Assembly (NCBI GenBank): GCA_022577435.1
Contig: JAKOON010000041.1
Span: 1,883,001-1,947,000, forward strand
Length of the DNA stretch: 64,000 nucleotides
Reading direction: 5' to 3'
From: Embiotoca jacksoni
Taxonomy: Eukaryota > Chordata > Actinopteri > Embiotocidae
Positions 34,122 through 45,518 of the stretch are shown here, piece by piece (within the stretch, counting starts at the first letter, position 1; the number at the start of each line of letters is the position of its first letter). The position numbers and the translations under genes were made by a program. Under the pieces are notes generated by a model. That model worked only from the letters and a program-made list of their open reading frames with translations, was not told the origin of the DNA and searched no databases.

Positions 34122-34590
34122 ACTATTGACTAATGTAAAGCTTCTCTGGCATTCATTTCTATTAGTAAGGAATTATGCATAATTTTTACAGAATTGAGGA
34201 TTTGCCAGTAGATTTTTGTTGTAGATATTATTTCTGGAGTTTCGTGAATTTTTGAAATCTCCATCTTCTTGTGGTCTTTTGACATTTCTTTGGCAAAGTT
34301 AAGGATAAATGTCTCAGAGACAGCTGCACATTATTTTGAGCTCTCTCTGGAATCATTATTTTTTTAAATGGAGGGAGTTTTTTTGAAGACATCCAGACCA
34401 GGTCATCCTTCAGGTTAGACAGTTAGTTGAAATTGAACCACTTGGTTAATGAGCACAGCTGAGTCATCAGTATGAAAGGGAAAATATACATGAAAATGAT
34501 GAGTTACAGTTTCTTCCAGGTTTGAGTCTCAGAAGAACAGAAAGAGAAACTGGGTTGAGTGTCGAAGAAGACTGTTAACGATCATCAACA
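34122..34590. other. Non-coding stretch
   Basis: No gene or repeat recognised between the LTR B duplication and the hAT element. Confidence 0.5.
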
Positions 34591-34598
34591 CATTAAAG

Positions 34599-35105
34599 CA
34601 GGGGTGTCAAAAACATACGTCCCGCGGGCCGGATCCGGCCCGCCAGGGGGTCCAGCTCGGCCCGCCAGATGACTTTGCCAAGTGTGAAAATTACAGAAAG
34701 ACATACATTGCATTTCTATGAGAATATGGAGGTTTATGAGTACAAATGTTTTGTAATTGTTTTTTTAATCGATCCAGTAATTGCTTCAGAAACAGCGTAA
34801 ATGCGATGTCTGCTCCGGAGGAAGAAGCTGCTGCTCGCTTTGTGACCCGTTAAATCTGCAGAGGAGAGCCCAGGCAGATAAACAGTGGGCTGATGTCTGA
34901 GTTTTTGCTCTTTATGTTTCTAGTTTATTGTAGAAAGACCTTTAAAATAGGGTTTATCATCCAAAAACCTTCACCAATGATTTAAACATAGAGAAATGTT
35001 GTCGTTATGTATGCGTTATTATGCTATGGTTTTACTGGTCTGGCCCATTTGAGATGAAAGTGGGCAGTATGTGGCCCCTTAACTAAAGTGAGTTTGACAC
35101 CCCTG
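34599..35105. mobile_element. Non-autonomous hAT transposon, 507 bp, with 8-bp duplication
   Basis: Termini CAGGGGTGTCAAA and TTTGACACCCCTG are inverted repeats, and the flanking octamer CATTAAAG is present on both sides (34591-34598 and 35106-35113). An 8-bp duplication and CAGGGGTG ends are characteristic of vertebrate hAT/Charlie-type elements. The inner left part has the usual 'gggccggatccggcccgcca' region. No transposase remains. Confidence 0.92.
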
Positions 35106-35113
35106 CATTAAAG

Positions 35114-35965
35114 CCATCATGATCTGGCAGGTCATATTTGGACGAGCTGGGGGAGGAGCCAGCGGTGGATCTGACCGATCTGATTGGAAACCTGACGATA
35201 CTACGTCCCGCCCACCGATAGCTGTAACCTGACTGCACCACAGGCCTGTCAATCAAACAGACACATCCACAAAAACAGGTCTTCTTGAATCTTCTTTTCT
35301 AATGAATGAGGGATTATTTTCAGATGGACCTCCAGAAAACTAATAAGAAGGAGTGACTTTAGCTAACAACACCGAGATAACTGATGGACACATTTTATTC
35401 ACTTTGGATTTGATGAGAGAAGTTGAATGGGAGTCTATGGAGCCGGAGGCTTTTTGGAGCCGACCTCTAGTGGCACTCGCTGGTATTGCAGCTTAAGGCA
35501 CTTCTGCATCGGAACTCTTTTTCATTGCCTGAAGCTACGAACTATTTTATATACAGTCAATGTACGGGACACACTCAAGAGCATATTTGTCACATAGGCG
35601 GCCTCAGAAAAACTAGTAGGGTTGAAGAAGACAGCAGAGATTTCCAACATGAGAGTAAGAATGTGGTTTGAGAACAGCTGCCTTTGGAATCAGGTTGAGT
35701 GAAAGGAGGTATGTCAGCCAGCCAGTGATCGTTGTGCTTTAACTAAAACTAAATCTTCGTAGAGACATTAAGTTACACCATAATTAGTTCAGCAGGATGT
35801 AAATAGATCCATAGTAGGTGCTTTCACTCCTCCATCCTCTATATCCCCACTACACTCTGTCCGATACTGAATTACCTTAGACCGGTTCCAGATCAATCAC
35901 ATTGGCAGAACAATTATCCTGCTCAATCACATCAGCCGGCTGATCACTTCAACACCTGTGAAAGC

Positions 35966-35969
<4 letters not shown>
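35114..35969. other. Non-coding stretch with a possible repeat fragment
   Basis: 35405-35565 ('gagtctatggagccggaggc' to 'tatatacagtcaatg') resembles a common teleost interspersed repeat ending in an ATATACAGTCTATG-type motif. I cannot mark both ends. No gene. Confidence 0.4.

Positions 35970-36007
<38 letters not shown>
35970..36007. repeat. (CA)n microsatellite
   Basis: A pure CA run of about 18 units, joined directly to the 5' break of Rex1 copy 3. Confidence 0.95.
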
Positions 36008-36008
<1 letters not shown>

Positions 36009-36386
36009 ACCAACAGACTTAACAAACTGGTTAAGAAGGCCGGCTCCATCATTGGCTGCGAACTGGACAGCCTGGAAAAGGTGGTGGAGAGGAGGACGCT
36101 GAACAAACTATTGTCCATATTGGATAATCCGGACCACCGTCTCCACCTGATATGCAGGGACAGAAGAGGACATTCTCCTAAAGACTCCTCCAGCTGCTGT
36201 CACAGGGACAGATACAGGAGATCATTCCCGATACAGGAGATCATTCCAGATACAGGAGATCATTCCTGCCTACTGCAATAAGACTGTACAATAACTCACC
36301 TCTGGCAAAATCCATCACTCAACAATAACACTGTTGTCTGTGTTTCTTGGTTGTTTATATATTTAAAAAAAATAAAAATAATTTAA

Positions 36387-36390
<4 letters not shown>

Positions 36391-36450
<60 letters not shown>
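36391..36450. repeat. (TA)n microsatellite, Tc1 target
   Basis: About 30 TA units, continuing for about 8 more after the Tc1 element at 38078. The transposon inserted at one TA within this run. Confidence 0.93.
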
Positions 36451-36453
<3 letters not shown>

Positions 36454-38077
36454 TGGGTACGGAAAGTACTCAGACCCCTTTAAATTTTTCACTCTTTGTT
36501 TCATTGCAGCCATTTGCTAAACTCAAAAAAGTTCATTTTATTTCTCATTAATGTACACTCAGCACCCCATCTTGACAGAAAAAAACAGAAATGTAGAAAT
36601 TTGTGCAAATTTATTAAATAAGAAAAACTGAAATATCACGGTCATAAGTATTCAGACCCTTTGCTGTGACACTCATATTTAACTCACATGCTGTCCATTT
36701 CTTCTGATCCTCCTTGAGATGGTTCTACTCCTTCATTGGAGTCCAGCTGTGTTTAATTAAACTGATTGGACTTGATTAGGAAAGGCACACACCTGTCTAT
36801 ATAAGACCTTACAGCTCACAGTGCATGTCAGAGCAAATGAGAATCATGAGGTCGAAGGAACTGTCCAAGGAGCTCAGAGACAGAATTGTGGCAAGGCACA
36901 GATCTGGCCAAGGTTACAAAATAATGTCTGCAGCACTCAAGGTTCCTAAGAGCACAGTGGCCTCCATAATCCTTAAATGGAAGAAGTTTGGGACGACCAG
37001 AACTCTTCCTAGACCTGGCCGTCCAGCCAAACTGAGCAATCGTGGGAGAAGAGCCTTGGTGAGAGAGGTAAAGAAGAACCCAAAGATCACTGTAGCTGAG
37101 CTCCAGAGATGCAGTAGGGAGATGGGAGAAAGTTCCACAAAGTCAACTATCACTGCAGCCCTCCACCAGTCGGGGCTTTATGGCAGAGTGGCCCGACGGA
37201 AGCCTCTCCTCAGTGCAAGACATATGAAAGCCCCCATAGAGTTTGCCAAAAAACACATGAAGGACTCCCAGACTATGAGAAATAAGATTCTCTGGTCTGA
37301 TGAGACCAAGACTGAACTTGTTGGCGTTAATTCTAAGCGGTATGTGTGGAGAAAACCAGGCACTGCTCATCACCTGCCCAATACAATCCCAACAGTGAAA
37401 CATGGTGGTGGCAGCATCATGCTATGGGGGTGTTTTTCAGCTGCAGGGACAGGACGACCGGTTGCAATTGAAGGGAAGATGAATGCGGCCAAGTACAGAG
37501 ATATCCTGGAAGAAAACCTCTTCCAGAGTGCTCTGGACCTCAGACTGGGCCGAAGGTTCACCTTCCAACAAGACAATGACCCTAAGCACACAGCTAAAAT
37601 AACAAAGGAGTGGCTTCGGAACAACTCTGTGACCATTCTTGACTGGCCCAGCCAGAGCCCTGACCTAAACCCAATTGAGCATCTCTGGAGAGACCTGAAA
37701 ATGGCTGTCCACCAACGTTCACCATCCAACCTGACGGAACTGGAGAGGATCTGCAAGGAAGAATGGCAGAGGATCCCCAAATCCAGGTGTGAAAAGCTTG
37801 TTGCATCATTTCCAAGAAGACTCATGGCTGTACGAGCTCAAAAGGGTGCTTCTACTCAATACTGAGCAAAGGGTCTGAATACTTATGACCGTGATATTTC
37901 AGTTTTTCTTTTTTCATAAATTTGCACAAATTTCTACATTTCTGTTTTTTTCTGTCAACATGGGGTGCTGAGTGTACATTAATGAGAAATAAAATGAACT
38001 TTTTTGATTTTAGCAAATGGCTGCAATGAAACAGAGTGAAAAATTTAAAGGGGTCTGAATACTTTCCGTACCCACTG
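36451..38077 (+). mobile_element. Complete Tc1-like transposon, 1627 bp (family 5)
   Basis: Bounded by terminal inverted repeats of about 213 bp (36451-36664 and 37865-38077), starting CAGTGGGTACGGAAAGTA and ending with its complement, each next to a TA target copy. Each arm has an outer and an inner 'tcagaccc' motif, the IR/DR layout of Sleeping Beauty-like elements. The arms differ by only a few substitutions and small indels, suggesting recent insertion. The transposase frame between them is uninterrupted. A TATATAAG box near 36798 lies upstream of the gene. Confidence 0.95.
36825..37865 (+). CDS. Tc1-like transposase, uninterrupted
   Basis: 346-residue cut-and-paste transposase that binds the flanking inverted repeats, excises the element and inserts it at TA. 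Residues 10-58 form the first paired-like helix-turn-helix (RDRIVARHRSGQGYK...STVASIILKWKK), 65-70 the GRPAKL hook, and 72-125 the second helix-turn-helix. The catalytic domain carries Asp159 (LWSDETK), Asp250 (QQDND) and Glu285 (LNPIEHLW), with 34 residues between the last two, giving DD34E; TVKHGGGSIMLWGC is the usual block before it. Length is normal for the family. ATG at 36825, 36837 and 36846 are all possible; relatives commonly begin at the MRSKEL Met (36846). LVGVN and YKIMSA differ from the LFGLN and YKKIS forms I remember for relatives, so activity is uncertain. The stop abuts the right repeat. Confidence 0.95.
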   Translation: MSEQMRIMRSKELSKELRDRIVARHRSGQGYKIMSAALKVPKSTVASIILKWKKFGTTRTLPRPGRPAKLSNRGRRALVREVKKNPKITVAELQRCSREMGESSTKSTITAALHQSGLYGRVARRKPLLSARHMKAPIEFAKKHMKDSQTMRNKILWSDETKTELVGVNSKRYVWRKPGTAHHLPNTIPTVKHGGGSIMLWGCFSAAGTGRPVAIEGKMNAAKYRDILEENLFQSALDLRLGRRFTFQQDNDPKHTAKITKEWLRNNSVTILDWPSQSPDLNPIEHLWRDLKMAVHQRSPSNLTELERICKEEWQRIPKSRCEKLVASFPRRLMAVRAQKGASTQY

Positions 38078-38234
38078 TATATATATATATATACTGTGCA
38101 TTTTATATTTAATATTTTTTTTTTACTGTTATTTAATTGCTTTGTATTATTTTATTGCTTTCCTGTATGCTGCTGTAGCGGAAAAAAAATTCCCCTTGGG
38201 GATTAATAAAGTAACTACCTAACCTACCTAACCT

Positions 38235-38305
38235 GATACAGGAGATCATTCCAGATACAGGAGATCATTGATACAGGAGATCATTCCTGATACAGGAGAT
38301 CATTT
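38235..38305. repeat. 19-bp minisatellite displaced beyond the Rex1 tail
   Basis: Four GATACAGGAGATCATTCC-type units (one shortened) lie directly after the TAACCT tail of Rex1 copy 3. This is the same unit normally found inside the Rex1 C-terminal coding region. Confidence 0.9.
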
Positions 38306-39520
38306 GGCTTGTGACCATCCACCTTCCTCTTGATCACATTCCAGAGGTTTTCAATGGTATTCAGATCTGGAGATCAGGCTGGCCATGACAGGGACCTTAT
38401 CTGGTGGTCCTTCATCCACATCTTCACTGACCTGGCTGTGTTTCATGGAGCATCGTCCTGCTGGAAGAACCCTCCTCACAGTTGGGGAACATCGTCAGAG
38501 CAGAACGAAGCATGTTTTCTTCCAGGACAACTTTGTCCTCGGCTCGATTCATGCGTCCTTCACAAAGACAAATCTGCCCAATTTCAGCCTTGCTGAAGCC
38601 CCCCAGATCATCATCGATCCTCGACCACATTTCACAGGAGGTGTGAGACTCTGTGGCTCGTCAGCCTCTCCAGGTCTCCGTCTAACCATTAGACCACCAG
38701 GTGTTGGGAGAAGCTGAACATTGGACTCATCAGAGAAGATGACCTTCCTCCAGTCCTCTATGGTCCAATCCTTATGGTCTTCTTCAAACCTCAGCCTGGC
38801 TCTTTTTTGCTTCTCATGATGAAGAGATTTTCTATCTTTGCAGGACTTCAGCCGCCAAGAGCCTGTTTCTAACCGTCCTCACCGTCCTCACCGTCCTCTT
38901 CACCCCAGCTGCTGTCTGATGTTCTTTTTGGAGGTCACTTGATGTCATCCTACGTTTGTTGAGTGACAGTCGAATGAGTTGGTGGTGTCGTTTTGGTCCT
39001 CTGCAGCTTTGTTGTCCCTAATGTCTGTAGCCTTGTGTCCCTAATGTCTGTAGCTTTGTTGTCCCTAATGTCTGTAGCTTTGTTGTCCCTGATGTCTGCT
39101 GCTTGACCTCGTTCTTATGAACCGTTGTCTTTGACATTTGAAGGATGGAAGCAGCCTGACGCTCACTGTATCCTTCTGCCAGTAAAACCAGAATTGAACT
39201 CTTCTTTTTTCACTCAAAATTTTTCTTTTTAACTCTTTTGATCAATAGTCACTTGTTTTATTCCAATTACTTTTGAGGTTCTACTAGCACTGTTTCTGCC
39301 ATCCAGCTGGTCTTATTGCAAGAGGATAGTGATGACCACAGCAGTGATTTTTATACTTTTCTTCACTAAATAAGGTTTGGTTCAGGTGATCACCTAATCA
39401 GTACCTCATTAGGTAGAATTAGGTTAGTCTGTATTGGAATTCAACAGACTGGAATGGAATGGCTGCCGTAGAGATGCTGATTTAAAAAACATTTGAAGTG
39501 GTCTCTCAATATTTTTCCAG

Positions 39521-39522
<2 letters not shown>
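38306..39522 (-). pseudogene. Decayed Tc1-like transposon and transposase (family 6)
   Basis: On the minus strand, broken frames show WRKVIFSDES (first catalytic Asp, about 38735-38765), WGGFSKAEIGQICLCEGRMN, a PNCEEG-QQDDAP equivalent, and a PDLNTIENLWNVIKRKVDGHK equivalent with the catalytic Glu at about 38310-38400. The right flank, 'gaatggaatggctgccgtag' to 'aagtggtctctcaatatttt', looks like the terminal region of the same element. Stops and frame changes are numerous. The end after the Glu motif is cut off by the minisatellite. Four imperfect 'tgtctgtagctttgttgtccctaa'-type repeats occur at about 39000-39105. Confidence 0.75.

Positions 39523-39552
<30 letters not shown>
39523..39552. 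repeat. (ATCT)n microsatellite
   Basis: About seven ATCT units. Confidence 0.95.
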
Positions 39553-40714
39553 GAGATTAGACATATTTCTTTCTGTTCTCCTGTCTGTTAAGTGTGTGTA
39601 ACATGACACACAGGAGATGAAGATCTTTTTTCCAACTCCTTTGCCTTTAAGCAATGGGGTTGTGATAATCAGCACTAATGGGTTGGTTGCCTGGGAAACT
39701 GAGAAGGAAGTAAACAACTTCTGATTCAGCCCATAGGCTGTTCTCTACAGGTGAGCCAGTGGATGAAGATGAGATGTGATGCACCAATGAAAGTGAAACC
39801 AATCAGGATCAAACAAAAATATTCATGTTAAATTCTAAAATAATAGCAGACTGAAAATTAGACAGAAATTATCTATACTCTTATAACTCAAGAAGCCGAG
39901 TGTCAATAAAGAGTAACATTTCCTGTAATGTTTAACATTGTTCTTTAAACCACCAGAGGGCTTTTAATAAAAACACTCGTAAAACCCACATGAATTATTG
40001 AGTTGAGAGGTTTTCAAAGAGGGAGGTGTCTCTCCAGGAGGGAGTGGGGGAGTCGGAGGCGTGAGGCAGAGGTTCTGTGAGGTGAAGGGAGAATGCTGGT
40101 GTTCAGAAACCAAAAGGAAGTTAAGTGTTGTGGTTTGAACCTTTGGTTTAACTAATTTAGCAACAAAGTCAACAGTTGGAGCGGCTGCAGTGACTTTGAT
40201 GCTCCAAAACCCTAAAAGCCTAAAAATCCCACTCCTTCAGTGGGACTTTGTTCGTTATCAGGCACACTGGTGGTGACTTCAGCGATAGCAATGTTATGTG
40301 TCAGCTGTGAAGGCTGTTGTATTTTCAACAACTATTAAAATAGGCTGTTTCCATAAAACACAGTTGAGATATTCATTAAGGATGAACTGCAATAACTGTG
40401 TATGAAGGTATTTTTGTGTCTTTAATATGCAAGCAAAAAAAAAAAAAAACAGTTTTGCAAATTTCTCGCACTACAATAAAAAAAAAAAAAAAATCCAAGT
40501 TAATAAGTTAAAATATATAAACTGAGAATGACATTACAGGGAATTTCCTCTTACAGCTTTGTTAGTTTTGATCACAGAATTCAGAATTTTGCTAATGAAA
40601 CTAGACTTTTAGGCTGCAAAGAAATAACTTCTGTTTGCGAATGAAAACCCTTTGTGAGTTGAGTTGGATGCAATGGGCGGAAGACGGGAGTTTCTATTGG
40701 TGGTTTGACTTTTC
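39553..40714. other. Non-coding stretch
   Basis: No gene recognised. Poly-A runs at about 40435-40450 and 40477-40493. Confidence 0.5.
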
Positions 40715-40934
40715 CAGTCTTTTGTTGACCCTGTCCCAACTTTTTAGAGACTTTCTGGCATTAAATTTAAAAAGAGCATATATTTTTCATAAAACAATAA
40801 AATTACTCTGTTTCAACCCTTGATATGTTGTCTTTGGTCTATTTGCAATTAAATATTGGTTTATGAGATTTGCAAATCATTTAACTTTTATTTACATTTT
40901 ACTCAGTATCCCAACTTGTTTGGAAACGGGGTTG
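40715..40934. mobile_element. Tc1-like terminal fragment (family 3), right end
   Basis: Runs from 'accctgtcccaactttttag' to 'cccaacttgtttggaaacgg' and ends GGGGTTG before TA at 40935-40936. This is the opposite end of the family whose left end is at 24519; shared words include 'atttgcaaatcat' and 'agaccaaagacaa' in complement. No transposase part remains. Confidence 0.75.
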
Positions 40935-40936
40935 TA

Positions 40937-43900
40937 AATATTAAAGGTGTTATTAAAGGCCGCTCTGATGCCAGAAAATCTCCAGTAATTTGTAAATGAG
41001 CAGATTTGCAAACTGATCATCACGTTTGGCTCGAGTCAGCTGATGCTCCAAACCGAGAAGCACTAAAAATATTCAAAACATGCAGACAGCAAAGTGTGAG
41101 GGTGAAAGGAATGACTAAGTGACATAAACATAATCACCAGAATCAGGCCACTTAGGGAGTCGTCAGCTCTTTCAGTCTCACTACGGGGGCGATGCAGGGG
41201 TCACTAATTACATTTTAAAAATATGAACACCCGTGGAAACTATTACTGTTTCGGCGCTTCATTGCAAAATTCCCGAGGACCCGGATCTTGAAGGCATCGC
41301 TGACAGGTCATGGTTTTTGTTTCCGTTAGATTCCTGTTTGGAAATGGTAATTCTGGTAAAAACTGCTGAGCAGTGTGGGCTCAACCGTCAGGGAGCGATG
41401 CCTAACCGGGGCGCTCCAGTCAGAGCCCGGAGCAGCAGTGTGCTGCAGAAACACAAGCCAATAAAACATTGTAAGACACGCTGAACATGGCCTCCGAAGA
41501 GAATGAGAAAGACGGCTCACGGGGGAACAACGTCGCAGAAATCACTGTTTGAGAATGAAATACATTCTTCTGTCTTCTTTTTTCTTCTTTCAGCATGTGT
41601 TGCATGTCTTTGTTCTGTGAGTTTATGTCCAGCCCCATTAGCAAGACAACAATGGCTACAGAAACACTATTACCCCGACAAAGGCCCGTACAGGCTGAGT
41701 TGCTGCTCTTCGATTGTCTTATCAGGCCTGTGTGCTCCTCTGGTCCTTTCTCTTCCAGTCTAATCAAACGGAAGTCTGACGATGAGTTGTCCTCTATTAG
41801 GCCTAATTTGATATGTATCAGGTTACCTCACCTCTTCCCTCTCCTCAGCTCTTCCACCCCCCGCTGCAGAAAAATAAGGAAGAAAAAAAGTAATTGAAAG
41901 TGAGATGGAAGGGGAGGACCAAAGGGCAGAGAAGTAGCAGCAAGCACTTCACTGGCAAATAAGATGCATCCAATCTGCTGGTGTTCTCCTCAACACTCAT
42001 TCTCTATTTGTATTCAGAGATTGGAGTTGTGCTGCTCATACAAGAGGATATTCAGTTTTTCATACGGAGTCTCTGCTCTGATTCATTTTGTACCAGTCAC
42101 GAAATGACCTCTATTTCTTATTTTCCATATTGCATTCAAACAGCCACATTAACAGGGAGTTCTGCTTAAGTTCCACGCAATGTGGACTCAACAGAATTGT
42201 GTTGACTCGGCTGTCATGAAATTGCAGAATTTATCGCCGTGGTAGAAACTTTTATTTTGAATCTTTCCATCACCCGATCCTTAGTTTAGTAATAATGACA
42301 ATAACTATATATGTATTGCAGTCATAATAAAGCAAAAAGTTACAACAAGGGGGTAAATGAAATAGTTGCTTTTGTATTACAGTACTCAGAAATGAATATA
42401 AAAATATTATAAAGTAACATTTAGCAGACGATGACCAACTCAAAGCACTTAAAAAAAAATTTAAATATGAAATTTCATGTCTTTTCAGATATAAAATTTC
42501 TGAAAGAAATATAATGGAGCCAAATCCAGCAAGTGGGAGGGGTTGGGAAGTGATGATTGTGTTGTGGATTTTCAGCCGCTGTGAGCGGAGAAGCCTGTTG
42601 CCATGGCGCCACAGTTCAGGTGGTTCACAGTGAATGTTCCCCTCAGAAGGTCCCGGTAGAACTCGGTGTTGACAGTCTGACTCTGGGGGACGAATTCACG
42701 GTGACACAAAGGAAACCCAGTTGGTGTCTCCTGACCTGGCGCACCTTCTTCGGTCTGGGACAGTGAAGCTCCGCCCCTCTGGAACAGCTTGCCCGGCTCA
42801 TTGCTTCATAATCGTAGGCTTTCTGAAGCATTTCAAAAGCCTCTGTTGACCATTTCCAGTTTGATAGAAAATTGCATGTACGCCCTCTGGTCCGGTCCTT
42901 CCAGCCAAAGTTGAATAAAGAGGAACTGTGCTCTGAGTCAGCTGGAAACTAAAGCAAGAAATGAATGCTGGAAGTTGTTTAAGTTTCAGAAAAGAAAAGT
43001 AAATCTCCAGGGAATAAAACCAAAGTTAGTGTAAATCCCTGGAGGAATCCTGAAGGGACTTCATGGTAATTCATGGTTGAGCCATTTAACTCAAAGATGT
43101 GAACGTCATGCTGCTGCTTGATGTGTTATAATGTCACACAAAAGAGTTAAAACAACAAAAATACATAAGTCACCTGTAAATCTGCATAAGTGGATCCTGA
43201 CAGATAACATGTTATGTTATGAAGTCATAACATAGTGGTGGGATTTGGGTAGAGGGCTGATATATGAAAGTGCTATTGTGGGTCAATTACAACTCGTTTG
43301 AGGTTTCCCGCCCCGCCACTGGCATTACGCAGCCAACTGCACAGATGATGGCTGCAATATGAAATAAGTGGCAGTGAAGGGATGAGGACGGCCGTCGTGT
43401 CTCCCGAAAGACCCAGCGGGCAGCAGGCAGCCACTGAATGAGGGCCAGACATAAGGAGACCCTTTACCTGTGGTGTTTTTAGCTCACAGTCGTCTCTACG
43501 ATGACATTTGTCCATCTGTTATGGAGTTGCACAATGCAAACATCTCAGCTAGCATTAAAACAATGAAATATTGAGCTTATTAATCAAGTCACAAGGTGGC
43601 ACAGTCATCAGCATCCACTCCGCGAATGATGTATATGATGCAAATTACTTAAATATGCACTACATGATAAATATGACCTCTTCTTTTTTATTAACTGTGT
43701 TTATACTATTTGTTGTTAATAGGAGACCAAAAACCTAAAACTACTTAAATGGAAGCTGCCTGACAGGATCAATGCATATTGTCCCAACTTATTTTGGGAA
43801 CCGTGTGGTTGTGCGCAACAAGACGTCGGCTTAAAAACAATTTGTGCCGAACTTTTACAAGTTGCTTTTGAGGTTTAACATCACTACGTTGCAGAGGGCA

Positions 43901-44837
43901 GGGACAAAGGTCCTCAATGGTTGGCTGCTTGAACCAGCTCTTTTGGCCCCTAAGTTGCTCTTGATGAGAGGAAAACATCTGGCATTGGCGCTCTGTTGCC
44001 ATTAATGGTGAATATGTGAATAAGAAGCAAAAATTGTAAAGTTCTTTGTAAACCTTCGGGGTAAAACGTGCTACATAAGTGCATTACTTTACTACAATTT
44101 ATTGATGCCTCAGCCCACTTTGACCTTTATTTACGTGTATGGTATTAACACATACTAATCTTCACCATGGAAAGTTAGGCTGCATTAGCTGCTTCTAGCT
44201 TAAATTTGCCTGCTCACACCAAAACACATTCCTGCGACTCTTAGATTTGGGTTGCTTTGATGATGAGAAAACATAGTCTGCTCTCCACGTCTTAGAGCTT
44301 GACTCTAAGAGCATAGCAGGAGGCCCACTGCTTGTGTATCCTCACATCCTGTCCTTATTTAGGTATGATTTAGATGTCGTGGAAATGTAACTCATGCTCT
44401 CAGTATGCAAAATTCAGCCCAGATGTGAGAAGACAGACTTGGAGAACTGGGTCACCCAATTCCATAACTTGAATAAATAGTCAGAATGCATCAGATTTCT
44501 CCAAAGCATAACTCCTACCTCACATATGGAGAAACCCAGCGGTTCACAGTGGACAAAAACTTCTCAAAGATTCTATTAAATGAAAAGTGAACTCATAATA
44601 CAACTCAAATTTGACCTTTGTTATATTCACAGATGAATATATTCACATTTTACATGATAGGTGGTTGAATGCCGTCTGTATTTTGGTACCAAGAACTGAC
44701 CATGCTTCGACATGAACTGAGAGGCTCTAATCTTGTTTTAGTCACAAGAAACAGTTAACAGTAACTGTGATGTGGTCATGGTAACCATGTCAAATTTCAG
44801 ATCAACATTTTGAGACCCCTGAGTACTTTCTCTGCCA
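40937..44837. other. Non-coding stretch
   Basis: About 3.9 kb without a supported gene. A possible further terminus of Tc1 family 3 occurs at about 43780-43812 ('gtcccaacttattttgggaa' followed by 'ccgtgtggttgt'), too short to be sure. Frames at 41233-41897 and 42557-42766 have no recognisable domain. Confidence 0.5.
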
Positions 44838-44985
<148 letters not shown>

Positions 44986-45103
44986 TAATGTATAATATAA
45001 CATTCTCAAAATAGATTAATCAGCATTTTATTTTGCAGATTCTGAAATTCTGTCAAAATGTGTGCCATATTTTGATGGAATTCTTGCGACAGAATAATTA
45101 TTT

Positions 45104-45184
45104 CACTATATATATAAATGTGCATGTATGTATATGTATGTGTGTGTATATATATATACACACACATACATATACATATAAATC
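45104..45184. repeat. Self-complementary TATG/CATA repeat
   Basis: 'tgtatgtatatgtatgtgtg' is followed by TA units and then 'cacacacatacatatacata', so the segment is a near-perfect inverted repeat of about 35 bp per arm. Confidence 0.85.
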
Positions 45185-45185
45185 A

Positions 45186-45518
45186 TTTCCCATTCAAGGA
45201 AATCCAAAATGCTAAAATGTGAATTAAAAACAGGGAAGGGCAAACACATTAGTATGGTGCTACATGGACATTGTCTGATGATTATGATTGATGAATTGTA
45301 TTCTGCTCTCGCTACGTACTGGTAAGCTTAGCTAACAATTGAATCCTTAAAGAAAGACCTGGGAAACTGTAGTGTAGTTTCGGGCTTTAGTTAAGATTTC
45401 CTCATATATTTGTTTTTGTAAAACTGTAAAAACACAAAAGATGTCATTATAACTGGCAATTATACAATGGCAAAAAATTTGGAGGACTTGAAGGCTAAAT
45501 ATTGAAAAACATTTTTTT
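45186..45518. other. Non-coding stretch
   Basis: No gene recognised before the Rex1 break. Confidence 0.5.

Larger units (their letters stand above)
36008..38234 (+). mobile_element. Rex1/Babar-like LINE copy 3 (3' end), split by Tc1
   Basis: Begins within codons TNRLNKLVKKAGSIIG of the C-terminal domain, continues through the 19-bp minisatellite (36211-36267) and the 3' UTR, is interrupted by the Tc1 element at 36451-38077, and resumes at 38080 to the tail 'attaataaagtaactaccta'. The coding part (36008-36282) is a remnant of the ORF2 C-terminus; the reverse transcriptase is absent, so it is dead. Confidence 0.87.

Noticed and set aside
37370..37825. 151-codon minus-strand frame opposite the Tc1 transposase
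   Set aside because: Antisense shadow of the intact transposase at 36825-37865. The equivalent shadow at 9193-9603 lies opposite the truncated transposase there.
42557..42766. Possible host exon (69 codons)
   Set aside because: No recognisable domain, no conserved splice context that I could argue for, and it is of a length expected by chance.
43780..43812. Additional Tc1 family 3 terminus
   Set aside because: Only about 30 bp of imperfect similarity to the terminus at 40915-40934. Mentioned within the stretch description but not called as an element.
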